Assembly: GCF_004135935.1 (NCBI RefSeq)
Contig: NZ_CP025086.1
Coordinates: forward strand, 2,728,001-2,792,000
DNA: 64,000 nucleotides
Source: Methylovirgula ligni
GTDB lineage: Bacteria; Pseudomonadota; Alphaproteobacteria; Rhizobiales; Beijerinckiaceae
Direction of reading: 5' to 3'
In this document: in pieces, positions 35,880 to 44,493 of the stretch
Layout of the letters: each line of letters begins with the position of its first letter
Numbering within the stretch: position 1 is the first letter of the stretch
The notes under the pieces: model-generated
What the model was told of the DNA's origin: nothing
Databases searched by the model: none
What the model saw: only the letters and a program-made list of their open reading frames with translations
Made by a program: the position numbers and the translations under genes

Positions 35880-36080
35880 ATGGACCAGAGACAGAATGAA
35901 ATCGGGAGTAACGACAAGATTATCGATGTTCTTTATTCGCTGGAGGATGCACGCGCCGTGGCGGCCGAAATCAGGGAAATGAGACTGAAAACTTCCATCG
36001 ATATCGCCATCATGGAGGCAAAAGCGACGGCAGAACGATTTGGGCTGTCGATCCGCAACCTCTCGCTGACGGCACACTAG
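35880..36080 (+). CDS. Small hypothetical protein (66 aa)
   Basis: Helical, charged protein (NDKIIDVLYSLEDARAVAAE, then TSIDIAIMEAKATAERFGLS) preceded by GTGAGGGGCA, an acceptable ribosome site. No family recognised and no membrane segment. It lies between two regulators transcribed on the minus strand. Composition and start context suggest a real gene. Confidence 0.65.
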   Translation: MDQRQNEIGSNDKIIDVLYSLEDARAVAAEIREMRLKTSIDIAIMEAKATAERFGLSIRNLSLTAH

Positions 36081-36101
36081 CCGGGACGAGCCGTCACGGC
36101 T

Positions 36102-37016
36102 CTACATGCTGCAGGCCGTGTCTGCGGCGGGATACTTGCCCATCTCACGGCCAAGATAATCGGCGAAGGCGCGCGCCGCAGGCTTCGCGGCGCGGCCGGC
36201 GGGGAAGACGGCATGAACTTCCGCCTTCTCCATCTGCCAGTCGGGCAGGACTTGCACGAGAGCACCGCTTCTCATCTCCGCAAGGCAACCCCAGCGGCCG
36301 GTCGAGACGATGCCAAGCCCGGCGACAGCGGCGGCGATCGCGCCCTCGTTGGCGGAGATCGTCAGCCGGCCTTCGACGCGGGCGGTGATGACATGATTGT
36401 CGCGGCGAAACGTCCAGGCACTGGGATCGAGCCCGGCGGGCCCAAGGATGATCGCATGATCGGCAAGATCGGCGGGCAGCTTCGGCGCACCCGCCTTTTC
36501 GAGATAGGCGGGCGAGGCGGCGAGCAGGCGTTCAACCACGCCGATCTTCCGCGCGGTCGCGCTGGTGTCGGGAAGCGGGCCGAAGCGCAGCGCCACATCC
36601 ACGCCCTCGCCGAGCAAATCCTGACGCTGATCGTTCATCAGGAGATCGATGCGCAAAGCCTTATGGCAGGCCAGAAAGGCCAGCAGACGCGGAATCACCT
36701 CGCGAACCGCGAAGCTCGATGAGAGACCGACGCGCAAAACGCCACGAATTTCGCCGGTGCCGCGGGCCGCATGGTCCGCCTCTTCCAGCTCCGCGAGGAG
36801 GGGCTCGATCCGCGCCAAATATTCGCCGCCCGCTTCCGTCAATGTCACGGCGCGCGTGGTGCGAATGAAAAGCGCAGCGCCGACCTCGCGTTCGAGATTG
36901 GCGACGATGCGCGAGGCGGAGGGTTGCGACAGTTGGAACTCCCGCCCGGCGCGGGAAAAGCTGCCGCTCCGCGCGACGCGGGTGAAAAGGCGTAGGGCGA
37001 AAAGTCGATCACTCAT
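36102..37016 (-). CDS. LysR-family transcriptional regulator
   Basis: A 304-residue LysR protein with the N-terminal helix-turn-helix RLFTRVARSGSFSRAGREFQ and LSQPSASRIVANLEREVGAA, then the effector-binding domain (GVLRVGLSSSFAVREVIPRL). It belongs to the large subgroup close to Crp-type LysR regulators of SDR and alkene-reductase genes. It is divergent from the SDR at 37112, with an AT-rich 95-base control region between them. Confidence 0.92.
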   Translation of the reverse strand: MSDRLFALRLFTRVARSGSFSRAGREFQLSQPSASRIVANLEREVGAALFIRTTRAVTLTEAGGEYLARIEPLLAELEEADHAARGTGEIRGVLRVGLSSSFAVREVIPRLLAFLACHKALRIDLLMNDQRQDLLGEGVDVALRFGPLPDTSATARKIGVVERLLAASPAYLEKAGAPKLPADLADHAIILGPAGLDPSAWTFRRDNHVITARVEGRLTISANEGAIAAAVAGLGIVSTGRWGCLAEMRSGALVQVLPDWQMEKAEVHAVFPAGRAAKPAARAFADYLGREMGKYPAADTACSM

Positions 37017-37111
37017 TTGAAAAACAAATATATCCTAGTTATCGCGCCGCGCTACCCCCGTTCTAGCGAATAGCCACGTTCAACCCACCTTAGAAACAGG
37101 AGATGGGGTAA

Positions 37112-37861
37112 ATGAGCGAACTCACGGGCAAAGTCGCGATCGTCACGGGCGCCTCGAAGGGCATCGGCGCGGGCATTGCCAAACATCTTGCGGCTGCGGG
37201 GGCGGCGGTCGCGGTGAATTATGCTTCGAGCCGCGAAGGCGCGGACAAGGTCGTCGCCGAGATAACAGCCAAGGGCGGCAAGGCCATCGCCGTCCACGGC
37301 GATGTCGCGAAAAAGGCTGACGTCAAGAAGCTTGTCGATGCAACGCTCGCCAGCTTCGGCCGGCTCGATATTCTGGTCAATAATGCCGGCGTATTTCGTT
37401 TCGCGCCGCTGGAAGATGTGACCGAAGAGGAATTTCATCGCGAGTTCGATATCAACGTTCTCGGCATCATCCTCGCCACGCAGGCGGCGGTGAAGCACTT
37501 CGGCGCGGATGGCGGCAGCGTCATCAACATCACCTCGGTTGCCGGCAGGAACGCCATTCCCACCTCCGTCGTCTATTCCGCGACCAAGGCCGCCATCGAC
37601 TCGATCACCCGCGTTCTCGCCGCCGAACTCGGTCCGAAGAAGATCCGGGTCAATGCGATCGCGCCCGGCGTGACGGTGACGGAAGGTTTCGAGGCGATGG
37701 GCGACGTCTCGAAGGGCTTTGAAGCCTATGCCCTTTCGCAGACGCCGCTCGGCCGCGTCGCTACACCGGACGACATCGCCAAGGTCGCAGTCTTCCTGGC
37801 CTCTGAGCAATCGGGCTGGATCACCGGCGACATTATCACGGCCTCCGGCGGCCTGCGCTGA
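37112..37861 (+). CDS. SDR-family oxidoreductase (FabG-like)
   Basis: A 249-residue classical SDR: VAIVTGASKGIGAGIAKHL, LVNNAGVFRFAP, INITSVAGRNAIP and VYSATKAAIDSITRVLAAEL with Tyr-x3-Lys. A ribosome site (AGGAGATGGGG) precedes the ATG. The divergent LysR gene is the likely regulator. LysR-SDR pairs of this kind often reduce quinones or carbonyls, but the substrate here is unknown. Confidence 0.92.
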   Translation: MSELTGKVAIVTGASKGIGAGIAKHLAAAGAAVAVNYASSREGADKVVAEITAKGGKAIAVHGDVAKKADVKKLVDATLASFGRLDILVNNAGVFRFAPLEDVTEEEFHREFDINVLGIILATQAAVKHFGADGGSVINITSVAGRNAIPTSVVYSATKAAIDSITRVLAAELGPKKIRVNAIAPGVTVTEGFEAMGDVSKGFEAYALSQTPLGRVATPDDIAKVAVFLASEQSGWITGDIITASGGLR

Positions 37862-37894
37862 TCCCGTCCGATTGCGCGGATAGTTGCAGGCTGG

Positions 37895-37912
37895 TACATA
37901 CCAATCGGTACA
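37895..37912. promoter_or_regulatory. Probable TetR operator upstream of the tetR-cynS pair
   Basis: The sequence contains TACC (37899-37902) and GGTA (37907-37910) as symmetric arms around AATC, within a longer GTAC...GTAC frame, 17 bases before the TetR start. The position and symmetry suit autoregulation by TetR. Confidence 0.5.
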
Positions 37913-37928
37913 GAAGCGCAGTCGGGCG

Positions 37929-38540
37929 ATGACGCGAACGGTTTTCGAAAGGGCGGATGTGGTGCCGTTGCTTGCGGAGGTTTTCCGCGAGCTTGGCTAT
38001 GAGGGCGCAACGCTCAGCCGCATCACCGAACGCACCGGCCTCGGCAAGGGCAGCCTCTATCACTTCTTTCCCGGCGGCAAAGAGGAGATGGCGGCGGCGA
38101 TCCTCGCCGAGGTCGATGATTGGTTTGTGCGCAATGTCTATGCGCCGCTCGAAAGCGGCGAGCCGCGCGCGGCGATCGCCAAAATGTGGGAGGAGGTCGG
38201 CACTTACTTTCGCTCCGGCCGCCGCATCTGCCTTGTCGGCGCCTTCGCGCTCGACGCGACGCGCGACAAATTCGCGGCCGCCATCCGCGTCTATTTCGCC
38301 CGTTGGGTTTCTGCCTTAGCCGGTGCGCTGCGGAGCGCCGGAGTCGTACCGGATAAGGCCGCGGCTGAGGCGGAGGCTGCCGTCCTCGGCATCCAGGGCG
38401 CGCTGGTCTTGGCTCGGGCCTTGAATGACGAGAAGGTCTTCGCCCGCGCCTTGACACGACTCGCGCGTGATCTTTCTGTCCCCGATCTTTCTGTTCCCAA
38501 GCGCAACTCGTCACGTACCCGTAAGAAAGGCGCCTCATGA
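37929..38540 (+). CDS. TetR/AcrR-family transcriptional regulator
   Basis: A 203-residue repressor-type protein. The helix-turn-helix is LSRITERTGLGKGSLYHFFP, followed by a helical ligand domain (VGTYFRSGRRICLVGAFALD). The start at 37929 lies just behind a palindromic site. The stop overlaps the ATG of cyanase (ATGA), so regulator and enzyme are co-transcribed and probably autoregulated. TetR control of cyanase is not the CynR (LysR) arrangement known from E. coli. The last 20 residues are Ser/Arg-rich. Confidence 0.92.
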   Translation: MTRTVFERADVVPLLAEVFRELGYEGATLSRITERTGLGKGSLYHFFPGGKEEMAAAILAEVDDWFVRNVYAPLESGEPRAAIAKMWEEVGTYFRSGRRICLVGAFALDATRDKFAAAIRVYFARWVSALAGALRSAGVVPDKAAAEAEAAVLGIQGALVLARALNDEKVFARALTRLARDLSVPDLSVPKRNSSRTRKKGAS

Positions 38541-39019
38541 AACGCAGCGATCTCACCGAGAAAATCCTCGATATCAAGCGCGAGAAAGGCTGGAACTGGA
38601 AATATATTATCGGCGAGATCGGCGGCATGTCCGACGTACTGATTGTCGGCGCGCTGCTCGGTCAGATGAAACTGACGAAGCCGCAATGCGAAAAGGCGGC
38701 GGCGCTCTTCGGCCTCAGCGAAAGCGAAAAGCGCCTGCTCAACGAAGTGCCGTTGCGCGGAACGCCCATGCCGCCAACCGATCCCTTGATCTATCGCTTC
38801 TATGAGCTCGTCATGGTCAACGGCCCGGCATGGAAAGCGCTGATTGAGGAGGAGTTCGGCGACGGCATTATGTCGGCGATCGATTTCGATCTTGAGATCG
38901 AGCGGCTGCCCGACCCGAAGGGCGACCGCGTCAAGTTCACGATGTCCGGCAAGTTCCTGCCCTACAAATATTACGGCGCGACCGGCAACAACCAGGCGCT
39001 AGGCTACAAGGAAGAATAG
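38537..39019 (+). CDS. cynS: Cyanate hydratase (cyanase)
   Basis: Decomposes cyanate with bicarbonate to ammonia and CO2. The 160-residue sequence has the N-terminal helix-turn-helix-like dimer domain and the C-terminal catalytic part. Arg87 and Glu90 in LIYRFYELVMVNG and Ser113 in GDGIMSAIDFD correspond to Arg96, Glu99 and Ser122 of the E. coli enzyme, with identical spacing. It overlaps the TetR gene by 4 bases. No carbonic anhydrase (cynT) or cyanate transporter gene adjoins. Confidence 0.97.
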   Translation: MKRSDLTEKILDIKREKGWNWKYIIGEIGGMSDVLIVGALLGQMKLTKPQCEKAAALFGLSESEKRLLNEVPLRGTPMPPTDPLIYRFYELVMVNGPAWKALIEEEFGDGIMSAIDFDLEIERLPDPKGDRVKFTMSGKFLPYKYYGATGNNQALGYKEE

Positions 39020-39037
39020 TTTCGCATCGCCGCGTAA

Positions 39038-40105
39038 TCAGCTCTTGCGCTCCTTGTCGAGCAGGGCACGCTTGCGGGCCGGACCCCAGCGATAGCCGGA
39101 GAGGTTGCCGTCGCTGCGTAAGACGCGATGGCATGGGATTGCGACCGCGATCTTGTTGGCGGCGCAGGCCCCTGCAACGGCGCGCGTCGCGCTCGGCGCG
39201 CCAATGCGCCGGGCGATCTCGGTATAAGTCGCGGTCTCGCCGGGCGGAATAGCTCGCAGCGCCGCCCAGACCTTCTGCTGAAAGAGTGTGCCGCGAATAT
39301 CAAGCGGCAAATCGAAATCACGCGCGGGCGCTTCGACAAGTGCGACGACCTTTGCCAGCACATCGGAAAGTTCGGCATTGGCCTCGATCGACCGCGCCTT
39401 GGAAAATCGCGTCTTGATCTCTTGCGCAAGGACTGACGCATCGTCGCCGAGCATGATCGCGCAAATGCCTTTCTCACTGCGCGCGACGAGAACGAGACCC
39501 AGAGAACAAGCGCCGATCGCATAGACGATATCGGCCGCGTTGCCGCCGTCGCGGAACGCCGCCGGTTTCATACCGAGCATGGTGTCGGACCTTTCATAGA
39601 AGCGCGAATTCGAGCCGAAGCCGGCGGCATAGATGGCGTCTGTCACGCTTGAAGCGCCAGCGAGTTCCTGTCGCAACCGGGCGGCGCGCCGCTCTTTCGC
39701 ATAGGCCATAGGCGTGACACCCGTGACGGCCTTGAAAAGACGATGGAAGTGAAAGCGGCTAAGGCCCGCCTTCGCAGCAAGAGCTTCGAGCGGAGGCGGT
39801 GTGTCGGCCTCCAGCGTGCGGCAGGCCGCGGCGATCATCTCGTTCTGCCGTGCGCCGGGCGAGACGTCGCGCGGGCGGCAGCGCAGGCAGGCGCGAAAGC
39901 CCGCTTTTTCGGCCTCGGCACAGCTCGCGAAGAAGCGCACATTTTGCGCCAGCGGCCGCCGCGCGGGGCATGAGGGGCGGCAATAGATGCCGGTGGTCGT
40001 CACTGCGAAGACGAAGCTTCCATCGTGCGCGTTGTCGCGCGCAACAACGGCGGCCCAGCGCGGATCGTTGGATGAAAGAGTTTGTGTGATCGTGTCCATA
40101 TTCAC
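39038..40105 (-). CDS. ada: Ada: bifunctional transcriptional activator / O6-methylguanine-DNA methyltransferase
   Basis: Repairs alkylated DNA and activates the adaptive response. The N-terminal zinc domain has Cys42 and Cys46 in GIYCRPSCPARR and Cys73 and Cys76 in FRACLRCRPRD, the first being the methylphosphotriester acceptor. An AraC-type helix-turn-helix follows (AGLSRFHFHRLFKAVTGVTP). The C-terminal methyltransferase has the acceptor Cys325 in VAIPCHRVLRSDG. Length 355 is normal. A second Met two codons in is an alternative start. Confidence 0.96.
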   Translation of the reverse strand: MNMDTITQTLSSNDPRWAAVVARDNAHDGSFVFAVTTTGIYCRPSCPARRPLAQNVRFFASCAEAEKAGFRACLRCRPRDVSPGARQNEMIAAACRTLEADTPPPLEALAAKAGLSRFHFHRLFKAVTGVTPMAYAKERRAARLRQELAGASSVTDAIYAAGFGSNSRFYERSDTMLGMKPAAFRDGGNAADIVYAIGACSLGLVLVARSEKGICAIMLGDDASVLAQEIKTRFSKARSIEANAELSDVLAKVVALVEAPARDFDLPLDIRGTLFQQKVWAALRAIPPGETATYTEIARRIGAPSATRAVAGACAANKIAVAIPCHRVLRSDGNLSGYRWGPARKRALLDKERKS

Positions 40106-40149
40106 AACTTACCACGGCGACGCGCAGAAGCGCGCTCCGGCTCTTGCTT

Positions 40150-40950
40150 TCAAACTCCGATCCGCTCGATCAGCGCCTGCGCCGCGCGCGGATTGTTCTC
40201 CTTGAAGCCGCTGATGACATAGAGAAAGACATCGCGCGGCGCTTTCGCCGGCAGCGGCGCGAGCGTCTCCAAATCCTTGGGGATGCCGCCGGCCGCGAAA
40301 AGCCGGGCACGCTCGGCCCAGGCATCGAGGGCCTTGGCCGCATATCCGGCCTTCGGCTTTTCCTGCGTCCCCATGATCCGCAGATAGACGAAATCCGCAG
40401 TGACATCGGCGATCTGGGGAAATTCCGAGTCGCCGGCGACGACGATGGCGACGTCATGCTCCCGTGCCAGCGCCACGAAGTCCGGCGTGCGGAAGCTCTC
40501 ATGCCGCACTTCGACGGCATGGCGAATGTGGCGGCCGCCGATCTCCTTCGGTAGTAAGGCGAGAAATTTGCCGAAGTCCGCAGCGTCGAATTTCTTCGTC
40601 GCCATGAATTGCCAGTTGATCGGGCCGAGCTTCTCTTTGAGTTCGGCGACGCCGCTGGCGAAGAACCGCGCGATCGACTCCCCGGCCTCGGCCAGGACGC
40701 GGCGATTGGTGGTGAAACGCGGCCCCTTCAGCGAAAAAACGAAATCCGGCGGCGTTTCTTCGTACCATTTGCGGAAGCTCTCCGGCTTCTGTGAGCCGTA
40801 ATAAGTGCCGTTGATTTCGATCGAAGTCAGCGCCCGGCTCATATATTCCAGTTCGCGCTTCTGCGGCAGGCCGGCGGGGTAAAAGCCGCCGCGCCAGGGC
40901 TCATAGGTCCAGCCGCCGACGCCGATGAAAATGCGGGATTTTCCGGCCAT
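40150..40950 (-). CDS. DUF72 domain-containing protein
   Basis: A 266-residue TIM-barrel-like protein of the DUF72 (YecE) family: FIGVGGWTYEPWRGGFYP, then LEYMSRALTSIEINGTYYGS and VFSLKGPRFTTNRRVL, then HAVEVRHESFRTPDFVALA. The function of the family is unsettled. It lies directly upstream of ada on the same strand (44 bases between), so co-transcription and a link to the alkylation response are possible. Confidence 0.9.
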   Translation of the reverse strand: MAGKSRIFIGVGGWTYEPWRGGFYPAGLPQKRELEYMSRALTSIEINGTYYGSQKPESFRKWYEETPPDFVFSLKGPRFTTNRRVLAEAGESIARFFASGVAELKEKLGPINWQFMATKKFDAADFGKFLALLPKEIGGRHIRHAVEVRHESFRTPDFVALAREHDVAIVVAGDSEFPQIADVTADFVYLRIMGTQEKPKAGYAAKALDAWAERARLFAAGGIPKDLETLAPLPAKAPRDVFLYVISGFKENNPRAAQALIERIGV

Positions 40951-41092
40951 GTCGCCTCCGTGCGTTTCGCGGGATGCCGCGCGCCCTGTAGAAGATAGGG
41001 CAGGGGCTTCGCCGCGCCAAAGTCCGGCGAGGGTCGCCTTTCGGGCGAAGCCGTGCTAGCTCACGGGGCCGCAAGCCTACAAGAGACGATAA

Positions 41093-41752
41093 ATGGCTGA
41101 TTTTTTCCGCGAAGTTAATGAAGACGTCCGCCGCGACCAGCTCGTCCAGATCTGGAAACAATACCAGAACTGGATCATCGGAGCCGCCGTGCTGATCGTT
41201 GCCGGGACGGCCGGCTGGCGGATCTACGATCATTTCCAGCTCTCGGCTGCGGAAGCTGCTGGCGCGCGTTATCAGGCCGCGCTCGATCTCGCCAAGGCAG
41301 ACAAGAATGCCGAGGCCGCGGCGGCCTTCAGCGCCGTCGCGAACGATGCCCCCAAGGGCTATGCGACACTGGCCCGCCTCGCGGCGGCGGATGCGCAATC
41401 CGCCAAGGACCCGAAGGCGGCCGCCGCAGCCTACGAGCGGATCGCCGCCGATCCGGCAATCGACCCCGCTTATCAGGATGTGGCCCGTCTGCGCGGCGCC
41501 TATCTCAATGTCGACCTTGAGACGCCCAAGCAATTCGCGCAGCACTACGCTGCCTATGCGGGACCGGATTCGCCTTATCGCAATGCCTTCCGCGAGTTGA
41601 TCGCTCTTGCCGATACGCGGGACGGCGATTTCAATGGTGCGGCGCATTGGTTTGAACAGGCCGCCGCCGATCCCGCCTCGCCGGCAGCCTTACGCGCCCG
41701 CGCCGATGCCTTTCTCACCATCGTCCAAGCGGGCGCTGTGCCGGCCAAATAG
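41093..41752 (+). CDS. YfgM-like membrane-anchored tetratricopeptide protein
   Basis: A short cytosolic N-terminus ([20 protein letters not shown]) is followed by one transmembrane helix ([20 protein letters not shown]) and a periplasmic region of Ala-rich helical TPR-like repeats. This matches the YfgM/DUF2133 group, which in E. coli accompanies SecYEG and periplasmic chaperones. The gene sits 2 bases before der, as yfgM and bamB lie before der in gammaproteobacteria. No bamB is present between them here. Confidence 0.87.
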   Translation: MADFFREVNEDVRRDQLVQIWKQYQNWIIGAAVLIVAGTAGWRIYDHFQLSAAEAAGARYQAALDLAKADKNAEAAAAFSAVANDAPKGYATLARLAAADAQSAKDPKAAAAAYERIAADPAIDPAYQDVARLRGAYLNVDLETPKQFAQHYAAYAGPDSPYRNAFRELIALADTRDGDFNGAAHWFEQAAADPASPAALRARADAFLTIVQAGAVPAK

Positions 41753-41754
41753 CG

Positions 41755-43155
41755 ATGTTCAAAATCGCCATCGTCGGCCGGCCGAACGTCGGCAAATCGA
41801 CCCTGTTCAACCGGCTTGTCGGCAAGAAGCTCGCCTTGGTCGATGATCTGCCGGGCGTGACGCGCGACCGCCGCGCCGGGACGGCGCATCTCGGCGATCT
41901 CACCTTCACGATCATCGACACCGCTGGACTCGAAACCGGCGCGCCGGCGACGCTCGCGGGGCGGATGCGGGCACAGACCGAGGCCGCCATCGCCGAGGCC
42001 GACGCCATATTCTTCATGATCGACGCCCGCGCCGGAATCATGCCCGACGACCGCGCCTTTGCCAGCCTGCTGCGCCGCGCCGACAAGCCGCTGATCCTCA
42101 TCGCCAACAAGGCGGAAGGCCGGGCAGGGACCGCCGGCGCGCAGGAGGCCTTCGATCTCGGTTTCGGCGACCCGGTCGGACTATCCGCGGAACATGGCGA
42201 TGGCCTGAGCGATCTCTATTCAGCCCTGCGCGAAGCTTTGCCGGAAGCAACGGAGCTAGTTGAGGAAGAAGCAGAAGAAACCGCCGTCACGCTGGCGCTC
42301 GACGACGAAGAAGACGGCTCCGAACTTGATCCGACAAAGCCGCTGCGCGTTGCCATTATCGGCCGACCAAACGCCGGCAAATCGACTCTGCTCAATCGCA
42401 TATTGGGCGAGGAACGCCTGCTCACCGGCCCGGAGGCGGGGATCACACGCGATTCCATCGGCGTCGATCTCGAATGGCGCAACCGCAAGCTGAAGATGTT
42501 CGACACCGCCGGGCTGCGCAAGCGCGCGCGCGTCGATGAGAAACTGGAGAAGCTCGCGGGTGCCGACGCCTTGCGCGCTGCCAAATTCGCCGAAGTCGTC
42601 GTGTTGCTGATCGACGCCGCCGCGCCACTCGAAAAGCAAGATTTGACGCTCGCGGACCTTATCGCCCGCGAGGGCCGCGCGCTGGTCATCGGCGTCAGCA
42701 AATGGGATCTGGTGCAGGATCGCGCTGGACGCCTGAAGGAATTGCGTGAGGAGGCCTCGCGGCTGCTGCCGCAATTGAAAGGCACCGCGGTCGTGCCGGT
42801 CTCGGGCGCGACGGGCGAGGGGATCGATGCGCTGATGGCGGCGGTCTTCGCCGTGCATGTGACCTGGAACAAGCGCGTTTCGACCGGCCGGCTCAACCGC
42901 TGGCTTGCTGCCGCGCTTGAGGCCAACCCGCCACCGGCGGTCTCCGGCCGGCGCATTAAGATCCGCTACATTACCCAGCAGCGCGCCCGGCCGCCTTACT
43001 TCATCATCTTTGGCAATCAGCTCGCGAGCCTGCCGGAGAGCTACAAGCGCTTCCTCACGAATGGCATCCGCGAGACCTTCGATCTTAAGGGCGTGCCGAT
43101 CCGGCTCTCGACCCGCACCAACGAAAACCCTTACGACGGCAAACGCCGGAAATAG
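41755..43155 (+). CDS. der: Ribosome biogenesis GTPase Der (EngA)
   Basis: Two tandem Era-like GTPase domains followed by a KH-like domain; needed for 50S subunit assembly. Domain 1 has the P-loop GRPNVGKST and DDLPGVTRD; domain 2 has GRPNAGKST, the Thr switch [11 protein letters not shown], and the base motif SKWD. The acidic linker (EEEAEETAV region) separates them. The C-terminal RINRWLAA-type KH region and GNPYDGK-type ending are represented by [14 protein letters not shown] and [12 protein letters not shown]. At 466 residues it is slightly longer than the usual 440. Confidence 0.97.
   Translation: MFKIAIVGRPNVGKSTLFNRLVGKKLALVDDLPGVTRDRRAGTAHLGDLTFTIIDTAGLETGAPATLAGRMRAQTEAAIAEADAIFFMIDARAGIMPDDRAFASLLRRADKPLILIANKAEGRAGTAGAQEAFDLGFGDPVGLSAEHGDGLSDLYSALREALPEATELVEEEAEETAVTLALDDEEDGSELDPTKPLRVAIIGRPNAGKSTLLNRILGEERLLTGPEAGITRDSIGVDLEWRNRKLKMFDTAGLRKRARVDEKLEKLAGADALRAAKFAEVVVLLIDAAAPLEKQDLTLADLIAREGRALVIGVSKWDLVQDRAGRLKELREEASRLLPQLKGTAVVPVSGATGEGIDALMAAVFAVHVTWNKRVSTGRLNRWLAAALEANPPPAVSGRRIKIRYITQQRARPPYFIIFGNQLASLPESYKRFLTNGIRETFDLKGVPIRLSTRTNENPYDGKRRK
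43023..43046 (+). repeat. 24-base direct repeat, copy 1 (inside der)
   Basis: These 24 bases, encoding ASLPESY in Der, recur exactly at 44463-44486, 1,440 bases downstream, in the same orientation and encoding the same residues. Flanking sequence is unrelated. Chance identity of this length in the window is very unlikely. Confidence 0.75.
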
Positions 43156-43171
43156 CTTCGGCGCCTTGCGC

Positions 43172-43193
43172 ACACTCCTGATATCTGGAGTGT
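43172..43193 (+). terminator. Possible hairpin after der
   Basis: Arms ACACTCC (43172-43178) and GGAGTGT (43187-43193) with an 8-base loop, 16 bases after the der stop. No T-run follows, so termination is uncertain. Confidence 0.4.
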
Positions 43194-43353
43194 TACGGTC
43201 GCTTTGTGTCCCCGGTGACACATTGGAGGAATCGTTGCCGCCGTCAGTCCTTGCGATTCCGATTTGGTGCTAGCCTGTCGTGTCGGGAATGAGTTCGCGG
43301 AGCGTTTCGATCCAGCCATTTTGAGCAATAAATAAAAATAACCGGGGGTGCCA

Positions 43354-44445
43354 ATGATCGGGAATCATCAGGCTATCCAGGCGAAGTTATTTCCAGCGCG
43401 CGAAAGAAGAGCGCACCGTAAATTCACGATCGCAGCGCTGCTCGTCAGCGCCATTGCCCCGAATGTCGCGCATGCCGACGAAAACGGCATAAGCTTTTGG
43501 CTTCCTGGCCTTTTTGGTAGCCTTGCTGCCGTGCCGCAGCAGCCCGGATTTTCGCTCGCGACGATCAATTACTTCGATACGCTGTCGGCCGGCGCTTCCG
43601 TCGCTCGGGCGCGAGAATTCAGCATCGGCGACGTCCCGGTAAGCTTTAAAGGCAATGTGAGCGCCAATGTTCACGCGACCGTCGACCTCGGCCTGATCAA
43701 CGCGACATATACCTTTGGCACGCCCATCTTTGGCGGTCTGGCATCAGTCGGCTTGTTGGCATTTCCCGGCTACAACGACACGTCCTTGAACGGACGCGTG
43801 GATGGCGTCGTGACATTGCCGCCGCCCATCGGTTCGTTGCCGTTTTCGCGGTCCGTGAGCTTGAACCAATCGACCGTGGGATTTGGCGATTTATATCCGC
43901 AGGCGGCGATACGCTGGAACCAGGGCGTCAACAATTTCATGACCTATGCGACAGGCGACATTCCTGTCGGAACCTATAATTCCCGCGATCTGGCGAATCT
44001 CGGGACCGGCCACGGAGCGATCGATTCCGGTGCCGGCTATACTTATTTGAACCCCGAAACCGGACACGAGTTTTCCGCGGTCGCGGGCTTCACCTACAAT
44101 TTCCTGAATCGCTATACGCAATATCAAAATGGCGTCGATTTCCATCTCGATTGGGCCGCCTCGCAGTTCCTTACCAAGCAATTGCTGGTCGGCGTCGTCG
44201 GCTATGTCTATCGCGAAATCGGCTGCGACGGCGGTTCCGGCGATCGCGTCGGCTGTTTCCAGTCGCAGGTCTTCAGCGCCGGGCCGCAAATCGGATACAG
44301 TTTTCCGGTCTCGGAAAGCTTGCTGGGCTACGTGAACCTCAAAGCGTATGGGGAATTCGGTGCGGAGAACCGCCCCTCGGGCGCCAATGTCTGGCTGACC
44401 TTCGCGCTCACGCCCGCACCGCCAAGACAGGCGACGAAGGATTAG
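43354..44445 (+). CDS. Outer-membrane protein of the phenol meta-pathway transporter family (SphA-like, Phenol_MetA_deg)
   Basis: A 363-residue protein with a signal peptide (FTIAALLVSAIAPNVAHADE) and a beta-rich remainder. The opening NGISFWLPGLFGSLAAVPQQ and PGFSLATINYFDTLSAGASV are characteristic of the COG4313 family, and later strands alternate as in a beta-barrel. The role of the family is poorly known; some members accompany aromatic degradation genes, but none lies nearby here. The ATG at 43354 follows CCGGGGG; a GTG at 43348 is an alternative. Confidence 0.85.
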   Translation: MIGNHQAIQAKLFPARERRAHRKFTIAALLVSAIAPNVAHADENGISFWLPGLFGSLAAVPQQPGFSLATINYFDTLSAGASVARAREFSIGDVPVSFKGNVSANVHATVDLGLINATYTFGTPIFGGLASVGLLAFPGYNDTSLNGRVDGVVTLPPPIGSLPFSRSVSLNQSTVGFGDLYPQAAIRWNQGVNNFMTYATGDIPVGTYNSRDLANLGTGHGAIDSGAGYTYLNPETGHEFSAVAGFTYNFLNRYTQYQNGVDFHLDWAASQFLTKQLLVGVVGYVYREIGCDGGSGDRVGCFQSQVFSAGPQIGYSFPVSESLLGYVNLKAYGEFGAENRPSGANVWLTFALTPAPPRQATKD

Positions 44446-44462
44446 GCTCGTGAATTGGCTGA

Positions 44463-44486
44463 CGCGAGCCTGCCGGAGAGCTACAA
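44463..44486 (+). repeat. 24-base direct repeat, copy 2
   Basis: Identical to 43023-43046 inside der. This copy lies 8 bases before the likely start of the hydrolase lipoprotein gene and just behind the stop of the outer-membrane protein gene. Confidence 0.75.
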
Positions 44487-44493
44487 CTTGTGC

